Assembly (NCBI GenBank): GCA_028280415.1
Contig: JANQLV010000057.1
Coordinates: 1-64,000, forward strand
Reading direction: 5' to 3'
DNA: 64,000 nt
Origin: Saprospiraceae bacterium
GTDB lineage: Bacteria; Bacteroidota; Bacteroidia; Chitinophagales; Saprospiraceae
The notes under the pieces are model-generated. The model was not told the DNA's origin. It saw nothing but the letters and a program-made list of their open reading frames with translations, and ran no database searches. A program made the position numbers and the translations under genes. Positions 17,831 through 27,332 of the stretch are shown here, piece after piece. Position 1 is the first letter of the stretch; every line of letters starts with the position of its first letter.

Positions 17831-17857
17831 AAAAAATCTGCACACTTGTTTGTACAG
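17831..17857 (-). terminator. Intrinsic terminator after the methyltransferase gene
   Basis: Read on the minus strand, CTGTACA (17857-17851) pairs with TGTGCAG (17844-17838) across the loop AACAAG, giving a 7-base stem with one U-G pair, followed by ATTTTTTAA. It lies about 140 bases beyond the stop at 17996. Confidence 0.65.
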
Positions 17858-17995
17858 GCTCTGCTTCTGCAAAGGGTCATTTGAAGTTTTTGCAAGATAG
17901 TTAACCATTGCCGTATAGTTTCTATTGATTGGATCTAGTATTTCTGCAATAGATAATTTTTGCCTTAAAACCTGTCGATGAAAAATGAAAGTTAT

Positions 17996-19612
17996 TTAGG
18001 TTTTCTTTAATAAATTTATAGAAACGGTTGCTAAATCTGAATTTGGGAACTTTCTTTGAAAACGAGGATCGGGACTCAGACCTACTTCTTCAGCAATATT
18101 TAAAAATTGTTCAACTTCGAGAATGTATTGATCCGAAAAACCATGTGTCGCATTATAAGCTGTAGCGGCTGTTTTCCCCAGATTTTCGGCGATCAAAGCC
18201 GGAGCTATCGTATGTAGTTCAATTACTAAAAGTCCGAATTTTTCAACATAGGGCTGCCATTTTTTGAAATGCTCGTAGAGTGAATCTTCAACCAGTTGAT
18301 TTTTGATTCTTTCTCCACGATGCGCAAAAGCACCCGAAGAATAGCTGACGCGTTCCTGATTCGGCTGTGTCGGATTTTCCCAGATACGATTGTGATCCAA
18401 AAAAGTCCGTACATTGAGCAAATTGCTCAGTTCGATATTATAATCTTCCCTCAATGTTTCTGCCAGTAAGTCGGGCTTGCCGATATCTCCCCAGAGTACT
18501 TTGGCCCAGATATCTGCCTTGATCAGATTAGCCCGGGTCACTTTCAAGGCTGCTTCATTATAATCTACTCCGACCAGAAACAAAGGATATTCCTCCAACA
18601 TTTCTCCTCTTAGAGTTTTTCTTTCAATAACCTCGAAAATATGCTGCAAGAAAGCGCCATTACCACAACCCATATCAAGAATACCTTGAGGTTGTTCATC
18701 AATTGGACGGTTGAAAATATCAATGATGATCTGATCTACAATTTTAAAATAAGTAGAATGCGCTCCTCCCGAACCCCAGACATTCATCTCCCGGTCAACA
18801 TGTTTTTCGGCTTCTCCTATTTTTACATTTCTAATGGTGTGTGGATCGCCAAAAATCAAGTCATCCAGTTTGCGGAACATGGGAAGATAGGATACCGTTA
18901 CACCATAAGCACTGGCCCGACGGGCGAAAAATAAACCTTTATCTGTAAAGCGATATGTACCGTTTTTCATTTTAAACCAACCCAGAAAAGAAAAGAAATC
19001 GAGAATTTTTTTGAAGCTTTCCGGGTCTTGATGGAATTCCTCCGGGCGAAAAGATGCTTCCATAAAATATTTGTGAAACATACCGGTCATTCCCAGCATA
19101 ACGACGGTCGGACCAACAATAAGCCCTTCAATGTGTTTTAAAACTTGTCTTTGAACAGATTGGCCGGTTTCGTCTGAAGCAAATTCAATATGGTATTGTT
19201 GTTTATATTTTTCGAAGATTTTATCCAGTTTTCTAAAAGGCTCAATATGAAATTTGCGTGGATGATATCGCTCTGAAAATTTATTAAGCTCAACAACGTC
19301 TTTATAAAGATGTACCCACTCAAAAGCTATTTTACCTTTGGGAGTGATTTCATAATGAATACTATCCGATGAATTATCCAGTTTTTGGTTTAACCATCCC
19401 TGAGCGCTGAGTACGTGGAGGGCAACATTCAGGTATCCTTCATTGGTATTAAATTGTTTGGCCAGAGTGCTTAAATCCGCTGATCCTTGTTCACTGAGGT
19501 ATTTCAGAACCTCTTTTTCATATAAAATGTAAGCAGTAGGGCAGGTTACAATGCCGTCTAGGTGGCGGAAAATTTCACTTCGCAGGTTTGCTTTTTCGGT
19601 TTTACTTAACAT
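17996..19612 (-). CDS. SAM-dependent methyltransferase with duplicated winged-helix-like N-terminal region
   Basis: A 538-residue protein. Residues 310-500 form a class I methyltransferase, with motif I LDMGCGNGAF (312-321), then GVDYNEAALKVTRANL and an LNVRTFLDHNR loop reminiscent of methyltransferases attached to polyketide pathways. The first 260 residues hold two similar segments: RHLDGIVTCPTAYIL (16-30) matches KHIEGLIVGPTVVML (159-173), YEITPKG (87-93) matches YRFTDKG (220-226), and FRKLDKIF (126-133) matches FRKLDDLIF (246-254). Each looks like a winged-helix module of the kind that dimerises small-molecule methyltransferases. The substrate is unknown. The gene has its own terminator and is divergent from the KilA-N gene, so it is not clearly part of the polysaccharide pathway. 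Confidence 0.8.
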   Translation of the reverse strand: MLSKTEKANLRSEIFRHLDGIVTCPTAYILYEKEVLKYLSEQGSADLSTLAKQFNTNEGYLNVALHVLSAQGWLNQKLDNSSDSIHYEITPKGKIAFEWVHLYKDVVELNKFSERYHPRKFHIEPFRKLDKIFEKYKQQYHIEFASDETGQSVQRQVLKHIEGLIVGPTVVMLGMTGMFHKYFMEASFRPEEFHQDPESFKKILDFFSFLGWFKMKNGTYRFTDKGLFFARRASAYGVTVSYLPMFRKLDDLIFGDPHTIRNVKIGEAEKHVDREMNVWGSGGAHSTYFKIVDQIIIDIFNRPIDEQPQGILDMGCGNGAFLQHIFEVIERKTLRGEMLEEYPLFLVGVDYNEAALKVTRANLIKADIWAKVLWGDIGKPDLLAETLREDYNIELSNLLNVRTFLDHNRIWENPTQPNQERVSYSSGAFAHRGERIKNQLVEDSLYEHFKKWQPYVEKFGLLVIELHTIAPALIAENLGKTAATAYNATHGFSDQYILEVEQFLNIAEEVGLSPDPRFQRKFPNSDLATVSINLLKKT

Positions 19613-19798
19613 AAGATAAATTATAGGAGGTTGATTTCATTGGATTATACCTGGTTTTACGGCCATTGTCGCTATAAGTTATTGTTTACCGGTTAAATTT
19701 ATCAATCAAAGTCTTTTGCTTGGCAGTTGGAAGCAGGAGGCTATTGAATTCCTCGAAAAGTGCTATTTTTACCTTTCACTAAAAAACACTACCTGGCA

Positions 19799-20629
19799 AT
19801 GGCAAAGAAAAATATTGAAGTTCAGGGTTTGATTATCCGGATCGAACCCATCAATGAAAAAGATTATGTGAGTCTCACGGATATTGCAAAAAGTGTAAGC
19901 GATGAGAAGCCGGCCTATACCATTCAAAACTGGATCAGAAACAATAATACCATCCGTTATTTAGCCAAATGGGAGATCGTTCATAACGAAAACGTAAAGG
20001 TCGTGCATTTGCACGACCTTTTAGAAAAGTTTACCAATAACCGCTCTGCCGTATCTGCGCAAAAGTGGATTGACGAGACCGGAGCGATTGGTTTGGTACA
20101 AAAAAGTGGCCGTGGAGGCGGAACTTATGCACATTCCGATATTGCTTTGAACTTCATGTATTGGTTGAGTCCGGAGTTTCAAATCTACTTCATCAAAGAG
20201 TTTCAGCGGCTTAAGACCAAAGAGGCTTTGGGCTTGGGAACACAGTGGACGGTAAGGCGCGAGATTTCCAAGGCCAATTATCCCCTGGTCACACAAGCGG
20301 TCAAAACGCATCTGATTTCGCAGAAAGTTTCCAAAAGTCAACAGGGAATTGTTTATGCTAATGAAGCAGATATTTTGAATATGGCAGTTTTTGGCATGAC
20401 CGCTAGGGAGTGGAAAATTGCTAATCCTGATGCCAAAGGCAATATACGCGATGATAAAAATACGGATGTTGTAGATTTATTGATCTTATCCAATCTTCAG
20501 GTACTGGATGCCAGTTTGATCGAATGGGGCTGTGATCAGGAACAAAGAATTGAAATCCTTACACAAAAAGCCAGGGAACAACGCGAAATTTTAACCAGGT
20601 CCAAAGCGGTAAAACGCCTGGATGATTGA
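19799..20629 (+). CDS. KilA-N domain protein
   Basis: A 276-residue protein with an N-terminal KilA-N DNA-binding domain (about 1-115): DYVSLTDIAK, NWIRNNNTIRYLAKWE, WIDETGAIGLVQKSGRGGGTYAHSDIALNF and FIKEFQRLK. The C-terminal part (about 140-276) has a conserved-looking segment with EADILNMAVFGMTAREW and LQVLDASLIEWG. Such proteins occur in phages and as lone chromosomal genes; their role in the latter is not known. It is the only plus-strand gene inside the polysaccharide locus and ends 14 bases before the convergent cupin gene. I use ATG 19799 rather than the upstream non-ATG at 19760. No phage genes accompany it. Confidence 0.9.
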   Translation: MAKKNIEVQGLIIRIEPINEKDYVSLTDIAKSVSDEKPAYTIQNWIRNNNTIRYLAKWEIVHNENVKVVHLHDLLEKFTNNRSAVSAQKWIDETGAIGLVQKSGRGGGTYAHSDIALNFMYWLSPEFQIYFIKEFQRLKTKEALGLGTQWTVRREISKANYPLVTQAVKTHLISQKVSKSQQGIVYANEADILNMAVFGMTAREWKIANPDAKGNIRDDKNTDVVDLLILSNLQVLDASLIEWGCDQEQRIEILTQKAREQREILTRSKAVKRLDD

Positions 20630-20643
20630 CCTGACAAAGATTA

Positions 20644-21135
20644 CTAGCGACCAAAGTCATCTTGTAAACGCACAATATCGTCTTCGTCTGACAAATTATC
20701 CGGATCGGTATGTTGCCAAATTTCGGCAATTACTCCGAATTCTTTAAGTCCGACCAGCCGGTGTCGTTCTCCTTGTGCTAAAAGGACCTTTTCATTTTGT
20801 TCCAGATGATATACTTGCCCCTGTTCATCGGTATTGCTACGGATCACCCCGGCTGTTCCTGCTATTAACTTCCATACTTCTGAACGGCGATGATGATATT
20901 GCCAGGATAATCTTTTTCCGGGAGCGACAACCAGTATTTTGGGACTTATCCGACCACCTTTAGTTAGTGTGGCTATATCCTCTTCGGGGTAAAAGGTTCG
21001 AATAAATTTCTCGGCCTGACTTTCTTCAATTACAAAAAAGCCTCCCCAGGGTCTTTCAAAGTCTGTACGCTCAAACCGGAAGCCTTTTGCGCTAAGTTCC
21101 TCATTCAATTGCGAAAAAATGGTCTCTTTTTCCAT
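20644..21135 (-). CDS. Phosphomannose isomerase-type cupin
   Basis: A 163-residue single-cupin protein matching the C-terminal isomerase domain of bifunctional ManC (type II phosphomannose isomerase). The metal-site motif WQYHHRRSEVWKLIAG is present, followed by GERHRLVG and VIAEIWQHTDPDNLSDEDDIVRLQDDFGR-type ending, of which the acidic EDDIVR segment is typical. It likely interconverts fructose-6-phosphate and mannose-6-phosphate, feeding GDP-mannose synthesis by the separate guanylyltransferase at 16646-17755. It lies 16 bases after the GDP-fucose synthase gene and is the last gene of the long minus-strand array before the KilA-N gene. A regulatory rather than catalytic role cannot be excluded. 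Confidence 0.85.
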   Translation of the reverse strand: MEKETIFSQLNEELSAKGFRFERTDFERPWGGFFVIEESQAEKFIRTFYPEEDIATLTKGGRISPKILVVAPGKRLSWQYHHRRSEVWKLIAGTAGVIRSNTDEQGQVYHLEQNEKVLLAQGERHRLVGLKEFGVIAEIWQHTDPDNLSDEDDIVRLQDDFGR

Positions 21136-21151
21136 GGAAAATAAACTAAAA

Positions 21152-22102
21152 TTAATGGACGCTGGTTTCCAGTGCCCAGTCCAAAGTCTTTACTTCTTCG
21201 TAAACCTGATTAATACCTTCTTCGAGAGAGATTTTTGCCTTCCATCCTGTAGCATTAAGCTTAGATACATCCATCAATTTTCTGGGAGTACCATCAGGCT
21301 TACTTAAATCATGCGTGATATTACCTTGAAAACCAACGATATCCTTTATCAAATTTGCAAGATCTATTATTGAAATATCCTCCCCTACCCCAATATTTAC
21401 TAAGCCTGGTTCACTATAATTTTGCATTAAAAAGAAGCAGGCATCAGCTAAATCGTCAACGTGTAAAAATTCCCGTTTTGGGGAGCCGGTCCCCCACATT
21501 TCTACTTCTGATACACCATCCCTTTTGGCTTCGTGAAATTTGCGAATTAAAGCTGGCAAAACATGAGATGTTTTCAGATCATAATTATCATTCGGACCAT
21601 AGAGATTGGTAGGCATTACAGAAATAAAGTTGCAACCGTACTGTGAGCGATAGGCATCACACATTTTGATACCGGCAATTTTGGCAATGGCATAGGGCTC
21701 ATTGGTTGGTTCTAAAAGTCCGGTCAATAAATAATCCTCTTTTAAGGGTTGCGGGGCCATTTTTGGGTAAATACAGGAGGAGCCAAGAAACATCAATTTT
21801 TTTACACCATTTAAATAAGCATGATGGATGATGTTATTCTGGATCATAAGATTGTCATAGATGAATTCTGCCCGATAGGTATTATTAGCCAGAATCCCTC
21901 CTACTTTAGCGGCTGCAAGAAAAACGTATTCGGGCCGCTCCGTTTCAAAAAAGGTCTTTACTTTAGCCTGATTTCTCAAGTCGAGCTCCGTTGAGGTTCG
22001 GGAAATAATATTGTGATATCCTTTAGCTTTCAGTTTTCGAAAAATAGCGGAGCCCACCATTCCCCGATGACCAGCAATATAAATTTTACTATGCTTTTCC
22101 AT
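21152..22102 (-). CDS. fcl: GDP-L-fucose synthase
   Basis: A 316-residue short-chain dehydrogenase that epimerises and reduces GDP-4-keto-6-deoxymannose to GDP-L-fucose with NADPH. The nucleotide motif [14 protein letters not shown] (11-24), the catalytic [13 protein letters not shown] loop and the Tyr-x-x-x-Lys in PYAIAKIAG are all intact. It follows the Gmd gene by 37 bases. Together they turn GDP-mannose into GDP-L-fucose, so fucose is a predicted component of the polysaccharide. Confidence 0.95.
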   Translation of the reverse strand: MEKHSKIYIAGHRGMVGSAIFRKLKAKGYHNIISRTSTELDLRNQAKVKTFFETERPEYVFLAAAKVGGILANNTYRAEFIYDNLMIQNNIIHHAYLNGVKKLMFLGSSCIYPKMAPQPLKEDYLLTGLLEPTNEPYAIAKIAGIKMCDAYRSQYGCNFISVMPTNLYGPNDNYDLKTSHVLPALIRKFHEAKRDGVSEVEMWGTGSPKREFLHVDDLADACFFLMQNYSEPGLVNIGVGEDISIIDLANLIKDIVGFQGNITHDLSKPDGTPRKLMDVSKLNATGWKAKISLEEGINQVYEEVKTLDWALETSVH

Positions 22103-22139
22103 GAAATTTGATTTATTCTTCTTTTAAAAACGAATATTA

Positions 22140-23252
22140 TTATTCGTATTCGTTTTTGATTTCAAAGCCGGCTTCTTTCAATAATTGATCTCTTTTGAAA
22201 AGTTCGATATCCGAGATCACCATTTCGCTACACATGGCTCGGAGGTCATATTTAGGTTCCCAACCGAGTTTTTGTTTTGCCTTGCTTGCATCACCAATCA
22301 GTAATTCTACTTCAGTAGGACGATAATAACCGGGATCGACAGCTACTACTTCTTCACCAATTGGGATATGAAACTCCGGATGATCAGAAGCAACAACAAT
22401 TCCTCTTTCTTCTTTTCCACTACCGGTGAATTCCAGCTTTACACCAATCTCTTCGAAGGACATTCGTACAAAATCGCGAACACTGGTAGTAACTCCGGTA
22501 GCAATTACCCAATCTTCTGGCTGATCCTGCTGTAAAATTTTCCACATGCATTCTACATAATCTTTGGCATGTCCCCAATCCCTTTTGGCATCAAGATTTC
22601 CGAGGTATAATTTTTCTTGCAGGCCCATTCCTATTTTTGCTACGGCCCGGGTAATCTTACGCGTAACGAAAGTCTCTCCCCTCAATGGTGATTCATGGTT
22701 AAAGAGAATACCATTACAAGCGAACATATTATATGCTTCGCGATAATTGACAGTGATCCAGTAAGCATAGAGCTTGGCGACGGCATAAGGCGAACGAGGA
22801 TAAAAAGGAGTTTTTTCATTTTGCGGGACTTCCTGAACCAGTCCATAAAGTTCGGAAGTAGATGCCTGATAAATCTTCGTTTTTTCTGCAAGTCCCAAAA
22901 GTCTTACCGCTTCCAGGATACGTAGAGTTCCGACACCGTCGACATCCGCCGTATATTCAGGAGAATCGAAGCTTACTTTTACATGGGACATTGCGCCAAG
23001 GTTATATATTTCATCTGGCTGTACCTCCTGAATGATACGGATAATATTGGTAGAGTCACTTAGATCACCATAATGCAAAATGAAATTTCGATTATCAACA
23101 TGTGGATCCTGATAAAGATGATCTATTCTGGCAGTATTAAACAAAGAGGCTCTTCTTTTAATACCATGTACTTCATAACCTTTCTCCAGCAAAAGCTCTG
23201 AAAGATAGGCTCCATCTTGACCGGTTATTCCGGTAATTAAGGCTTTTTTCAT
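22140..23252 (-). CDS. gmd: GDP-mannose 4,6-dehydratase
   Basis: A 370-residue dehydratase with the NADP motif [14 protein letters not shown] (8-21), the catalytic STSELYG (Thr/Ser and Glu) and [14 protein letters not shown] with Tyr-x-x-x-Lys. It makes GDP-4-keto-6-deoxy-D-mannose, the substrate of the next enzyme, Fcl. Length and motifs fit the family closely. It starts within the last four bases of the sugar transferase gene (ATGA overlap), indicating one operon. Confidence 0.96.
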   Translation of the reverse strand: MKKALITGITGQDGAYLSELLLEKGYEVHGIKRRASLFNTARIDHLYQDPHVDNRNFILHYGDLSDSTNIIRIIQEVQPDEIYNLGAMSHVKVSFDSPEYTADVDGVGTLRILEAVRLLGLAEKTKIYQASTSELYGLVQEVPQNEKTPFYPRSPYAVAKLYAYWITVNYREAYNMFACNGILFNHESPLRGETFVTRKITRAVAKIGMGLQEKLYLGNLDAKRDWGHAKDYVECMWKILQQDQPEDWVIATGVTTSVRDFVRMSFEEIGVKLEFTGSGKEERGIVVASDHPEFHIPIGEEVVAVDPGYYRPTEVELLIGDASKAKQKLGWEPKYDLRAMCSEMVISDIELFKRDQLLKEAGFEIKNEYE

Positions 23253-23911
23253 TTAAATTCTCTTTTTGGCAAATTTCTAAATACTTTATATGCCATATTG
23301 CTGCCTGGAAATAATACTAACCATGCCGTTAGAAAAATTATCTGAATATCTACAAGGAAAGAAATGTTTTTGTGATACCAGAGTTCCAGTGCTCCTTTAT
23401 AAGGAAAAATTGATTCATAAGTTGCTTGAGGGTTTTCAGATTGAGCCACTATTCGTTCTTCATCTCGAAAGATCAGAGAACCGACTCCTGTGATCCCCGG
23501 TTTATTATCATAAACTACTTCCTGAACATTTTCCGGATAGAGCTTAAAGCTTTTTTGTAATAAGGGCCTGGGACCTACAATGCTCATATCTCCCTTGAGT
23601 ACATTAATGAGCTGTGGAAGCTCATTGAGCTTGGACTGCCGCAAAAACTTTCCAATTTTTGTAATCCGGGGATCGTTTTCCAGAGTGATGATTCCCGCAC
23701 CGATATTTGGGCTGTTTTTAACCATTGTTGCAAATTTCCAGACGTGGAAGAAATTATTTCCCTTCCCTACCCTTTTTTGAAAGTAAAATACTTCTCGCTC
23801 CCCGGTAACCAGAAGCAAAAGCATAACCGGGACAAGAACAGGTGAAAGTATAATGAGCGCTAAAAAACTCACTATAATATCTAATAATCTCTTTAAGTAT
23901 GGATTGTACAT
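23249..23911 (-). CDS. Initiating sugar-phosphate transferase (WcaJ/PglC family), copy A
   Basis: A 220-residue protein consisting of one N-terminal membrane hairpin or helix (about 8-35) and the catalytic bacterial sugar transferase domain: [22 protein letters not shown], the catalytic Asp in [38 protein letters not shown] and PGITG. It transfers a sugar phosphate from a nucleotide sugar to undecaprenyl phosphate to start repeat-unit synthesis. It is the short, PglC-like form. A second member sits at 27329-28042 and is clearly related but divergent, so the locus holds two possible initiators. The donor is unknown. Confidence 0.92.
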   Translation of the reverse strand: MYNPYLKRLLDIIVSFLALIILSPVLVPVMLLLLVTGEREVFYFQKRVGKGNNFFHVWKFATMVKNSPNIGAGIITLENDPRITKIGKFLRQSKLNELPQLINVLKGDMSIVGPRPLLQKSFKLYPENVQEVVYDNKPGITGVGSLIFRDEERIVAQSENPQATYESIFPYKGALELWYHKNISFLVDIQIIFLTAWLVLFPGSNMAYKVFRNLPKREFK

Positions 23912-23928
23912 TTTATACAGTCAAAATT

Positions 23929-25083
23929 TTACAAAGAATGTACGGTTGCATTGGAAAGCACTTCTTTGATGACTTTACAGATGCTTTGTAATTCTTCATC
24001 TGTAATATTAGTCGAGCAAGGAATGCTTAAACAATTCTGATAAATATAATCCGAATAATTGTTCTTCTGAATATATAAATCCTCCTTAAACATAGGAAGC
24101 TGGTTCATTGGAATCCAAAAAGGACGAGACTGCATTTTTTGAGCGTTTAAAGCATCCAGCAGCTCTTTTTGTTTGGATGATTTGATAGTAAACAGCCACC
24201 AATTGGGATTTACATCCGCACTTACTTTTTGAAAATCTATATCTCCCAAACCACCCAGGTTTTCCATATAAAAATCGCGAATTTCGTGCTTTCTTTTTAT
24301 AAAGTCTGGCAATTGTTCCATCTGCCCTACTCCAATAGCAGCAGCCACATTCGTCAGGCGATAATTATAGCCAATTTCATCATGGTAATACTCAAATCGA
24401 TCTGCTTTTGCCTGAGTAGTGAGGTGTTTGGCTTTACTGGCGAGCGCTTCATCATCCGTCACGATCACACCACCTCCGCCACAGGTAATTATTTTATTAC
24501 CATTAAAACTAAAACACCCGAATTTACCGAACGAACCAGCATGTTTACCTTTGTAATAGCTACCCAGCGCTTCGGTTGAATCCTCGATCATGATAAGTTG
24601 AAAACGATTGGCTAGCTCAACTAATCTGTCCATATCACAGATATTGCCCAATACATGTACGGGCATGATTGCTTTGATTCGTTTGCCATCTTTTTTTAAA
24701 GTACAATAGCCATCTCGGATTTCTGTATCAGAGGCTAGAAACTCTTCCAAAAGATCCAAATCCATTTGCCAGGTATCGGGATCAACATCCATCAAAATAG
24801 GCTTCGCACCAACGTATTTAATAGAATTCAGCGTTGCGATAAAGGTAACATTTGGCGCAATAACGTAGTCATCCGTCTGTACATCGGATAAAATCAGGGA
24901 AATATGCAGGGCGGTAGTTCCACTGGAAGTAGCGACACCATAGCGAGCGCCAGCGTATTCGGCCACCATTGTTTCAAACTGAGAAACATAGGAACCAACG
25001 GAAGATACCCAGGCAGTATCCAGGCATTCTTTAACGTATTTCCATTCGTTGCCAGAAATATTGGGTCCGGAGAGTAAGATCAT
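23929..25083 (-). CDS. LegC-type PLP aminotransferase (DegT/DnrJ/EryC1/StrS family)
   Basis: A 384-residue sugar aminotransferase. The N-terminal SGPNISGNEWKYVKECLDTA segment and WVSSVGSYV closely resemble the LegC subgroup, which makes UDP-4-amino-4,6-dideoxy sugars on the way to legionaminic acid-like or bacillosamine-like sugars. The PLP lysine is in FSFNGNKIITCGGGGV; EDSTEALGSYYKGKHAG is also family-typical. It is four bases from the epimerase gene at 25087. No legionaminate synthase, acetyltransferase or 4,6-dehydratase of the LegB type is next to it, so the sugar product is uncertain. Confidence 0.88.
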   Translation of the reverse strand: MILLSGPNISGNEWKYVKECLDTAWVSSVGSYVSQFETMVAEYAGARYGVATSSGTTALHISLILSDVQTDDYVIAPNVTFIATLNSIKYVGAKPILMDVDPDTWQMDLDLLEEFLASDTEIRDGYCTLKKDGKRIKAIMPVHVLGNICDMDRLVELANRFQLIMIEDSTEALGSYYKGKHAGSFGKFGCFSFNGNKIITCGGGGVIVTDDEALASKAKHLTTQAKADRFEYYHDEIGYNYRLTNVAAAIGVGQMEQLPDFIKRKHEIRDFYMENLGGLGDIDFQKVSADVNPNWWLFTIKSSKQKELLDALNAQKMQSRPFWIPMNQLPMFKEDLYIQKNNYSDYIYQNCLSIPCSTNITDEELQSICKVIKEVLSNATVHSL

Positions 25084-25086
25084 AAT

Positions 25087-26058
25087 TTATATATTTCTAA
25101 ATTTTTGAGCATAAGGATCATTAATAATCCCGGATTCTACTACTTTTTTAATTTCCCGGATTCCGTCCGGAACTGTCTTTGTAATTTTAAATCCGAGTTC
25201 TTCTTTGATTTTGGTAAAATCTACCCGGTAATCGCGGGGATCTTCATCTTTGGCAACGTATTTCACTTCTCCATCAACCAGCTTTTGTATCTCGCGAATG
25301 ATCATCCCTTTCTGATAATTTTCATTCGTATCTCCTACTCCGAAAACATTCGCACGGACTTTTTCTTCAGGTGATTCCAGCACCAGAATTGCGGCACCGG
25401 ATAAATCATCTACATGACAGTAAGGTCTCCAAAACTGCTCGCCCCATATTTCCTGAAACTGTTCTTTGACCATATTCCGGGTAAACTCATTCACCGTTAG
25501 ATCAAAACGGATACGAGGAGAGAAGCCATATACGGTTGAATAGCGAAGAGAAGTAGCACAGATTCTGCTGTCTTTTCGTTTGTTAAGAATATAATCCTCA
25601 AATTTAACTTTCAATTCAGCATAAAGAGAAACGGGATTCAGTTCAGAATCCTCTTTTACATAACCTTCACTATCAGCCATTTTGCCATAATTACTACAAG
25701 TAGAAGCAAATACGAATCGATCTACGCCCGCTTTTTCTGCCGCTTCGAAAAGATTTACAGAACCATCCCAGTTGGTTTCCTTAGCTTCCTCGCTAAATTT
25801 TCTACAAGCCGGATCACCAACAATGGCGGCAAGGTGAATAATACCGTCCATTCCCTGCACAGATTTATCAACGGCTTCAGAATCCCGGACATCGCCTTTT
25901 ATAAATTCGAAATTAGGATTTTGAACCACATCATAAAGAGCATCGCCACCCCATTTAAGTGAATCAATAACCCTTACGTAATACCCTTTGTCCAGTAATT
26001 GTCTAACTACAACGGAACCAATATAGCCGGCCCCTCCGGTTACCAAGATTTTTTTCAT
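25087..26058 (-). CDS. NAD-dependent sugar epimerase/dehydratase (extended SDR)
   Basis: A 323-residue extended short-chain dehydrogenase: GGAGYIGSVVVRQLLDKGY (8-26), the FASTCSNYG segment and the active-site pair YAELK, then LRYSTVYGFSPRIRFDL. It acts on a nucleotide sugar, probably as a 4-epimerase, 4,6-dehydratase or reductase; the exact reaction cannot be read from the motifs. It is followed by the LegC-like aminotransferase with a 3-base gap and preceded by L-2-hydroxyglutarate oxidase. The pairing with LegC suggests that the two act on the same nucleotide sugar. Confidence 0.82.
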   Translation of the reverse strand: MKKILVTGGAGYIGSVVVRQLLDKGYYVRVIDSLKWGGDALYDVVQNPNFEFIKGDVRDSEAVDKSVQGMDGIIHLAAIVGDPACRKFSEEAKETNWDGSVNLFEAAEKAGVDRFVFASTCSNYGKMADSEGYVKEDSELNPVSLYAELKVKFEDYILNKRKDSRICATSLRYSTVYGFSPRIRFDLTVNEFTRNMVKEQFQEIWGEQFWRPYCHVDDLSGAAILVLESPEEKVRANVFGVGDTNENYQKGMIIREIQKLVDGEVKYVAKDEDPRDYRVDFTKIKEELGFKITKTVPDGIREIKKVVESGIINDPYAQKFRNI

Positions 26059-26114
26059 TGTTATATAATATTTTGTATTAAATATTTAGTCAAAATTGAA
26101 AGCTGTTTTTAAAG

Positions 26115-27332
26115 CTAAGATTTATTTAATGTTTCTAAATTATTTTTTAAAGTGAGTTTTGCAATGTGCTCACCAATAGCTAAAGAGGCTGTTGCTGCTG
26201 GTGAAGGAGCATTACACACATTAATGATGTTTTCTGACTGCAATATTAAGAAATCATCCACCATTGACCCATCTTTTTTTACAGCTTGTGCCCTTACACC
26301 TGCTCCTCCCCTGACCACATCTTTTCCGCGGATAGCGGGGATTAGTTTTTGAAGAGAGCGTACATAGGCTGCTTTTGAAAAAGAACGGTACATTTCCATC
26401 GTTCCCGTCTTCCAATATTTTCTAACCAAAGAAACAAAACCCGAGTAAGTCATGGACTCGAATAATTCTTTGGGATTTATGATACTTTTCTTATATCCTT
26501 CCCGGCTAAAAGCAAAAACGGCGTTAGGACCTGATTCTACTCCACCGTGGATGGTTTTGGTAAAATGGACACCGAGAAAAGGAAATTTTGGATCGGGAAC
26601 CGGATAGATCAGACCTTTGACCAGATGATAGGCGGAAGGTCTTAAATCATAATATTCTCCCCGAAAAGGAACAATTTTGTATTCTAATTGATCGAGCGTC
26701 AGGCGAGCCAGCTTATCCGAATAAAGACCTCCACAATTGATTACCATGCCTGCGGAGAAATTACCTTTTGTAGTTTTTATTTCGACAGCATCAGGGTATT
26801 GTTCTATACCGATGACCCTGTGATCGAAAAAGAAGGTAGCGCCATTATTTTCCAGCAATTCTTTGTATTTAGCTGCAACTAATTTATAATCCGTAATTCC
26901 TGCCTGTGGAACATGAATGGCCCGAATGCCTTCCGCATATGGTTCAACTTCCTTTAGCTCCTTTGAGTCGAGGTATTTCAGGTGGTCGAGACCATTAGCT
27001 ATTCCGCGATTGTAAATATTTTCCAGCGCCGGCAGCTCGGATTCCTCGGTTGCAAGGATGATCTTTCCGCATAATTCATAAGGGATTTGGTGTTCCTTTA
27101 AGAAGTTGAGCATAAGTTCATAACCACGCTTGCAATTGAGTGCTTTAAGTGAGCCTGGTTTGTAATAGACTCCCGAATGGATCACACCACTATTATTTCC
27201 GGTCTGATGCTTTGCGATCGTTGATTCTTTCTCAATGATTGCGATCTTAAGCGCGGGATTATTTTTTTTAATATGTAAAGCACTTGCGAGGCCCACAATA
27301 CCGGCCCCTACTACGGCGATATCAAAAGTCAT
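26115..27332 (-). CDS. lhgO: L-2-hydroxyglutarate oxidase/dehydrogenase
   Basis: A 405-residue FAD enzyme of the LhgO family: dinucleotide motif VVGAGIVGLASALHIKK (6-22), KHQTGNNSGVIHSGVYYKPG, a later FRGEYYDL and the C-terminal VRGGAGVRAQAVKKDGSMVDDF. It oxidises L-2-hydroxyglutarate to 2-oxoglutarate at the membrane, passing electrons to quinone or oxygen. Its place within a sugar locus is unexpected. The same locus encodes a WbpB-type dehydrogenase (53633-54595), a family that reduces 2-oxoglutarate to 2-hydroxyglutarate to renew its NAD, so recycling of that by-product is a possible role. It overlaps the downstream end of the second initiating transferase by four bases on the 5' side. Confidence 0.9.
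   Translation of the reverse strand: MTFDIAVVGAGIVGLASALHIKKNNPALKIAIIEKESTIAKHQTGNNSGVIHSGVYYKPGSLKALNCKRGYELMLNFLKEHQIPYELCGKIILATEESELPALENIYNRGIANGLDHLKYLDSKELKEVEPYAEGIRAIHVPQAGITDYKLVAAKYKELLENNGATFFFDHRVIGIEQYPDAVEIKTTKGNFSAGMVINCGGLYSDKLARLTLDQLEYKIVPFRGEYYDLRPSAYHLVKGLIYPVPDPKFPFLGVHFTKTIHGGVESGPNAVFAFSREGYKKSIINPKELFESMTYSGFVSLVRKYWKTGTMEMYRSFSKAAYVRSLQKLIPAIRGKDVVRGGAGVRAQAVKKDGSMVDDFLILQSENIINVCNAPSPAATASLAIGEHIAKLTLKNNLETLNKS

Noticed and set aside
19799..20629. Prophage remnant around the KilA-N gene
   Set aside because: No integrase, capsid, tail or attachment repeats nearby; the flanking genes are normal locus members.
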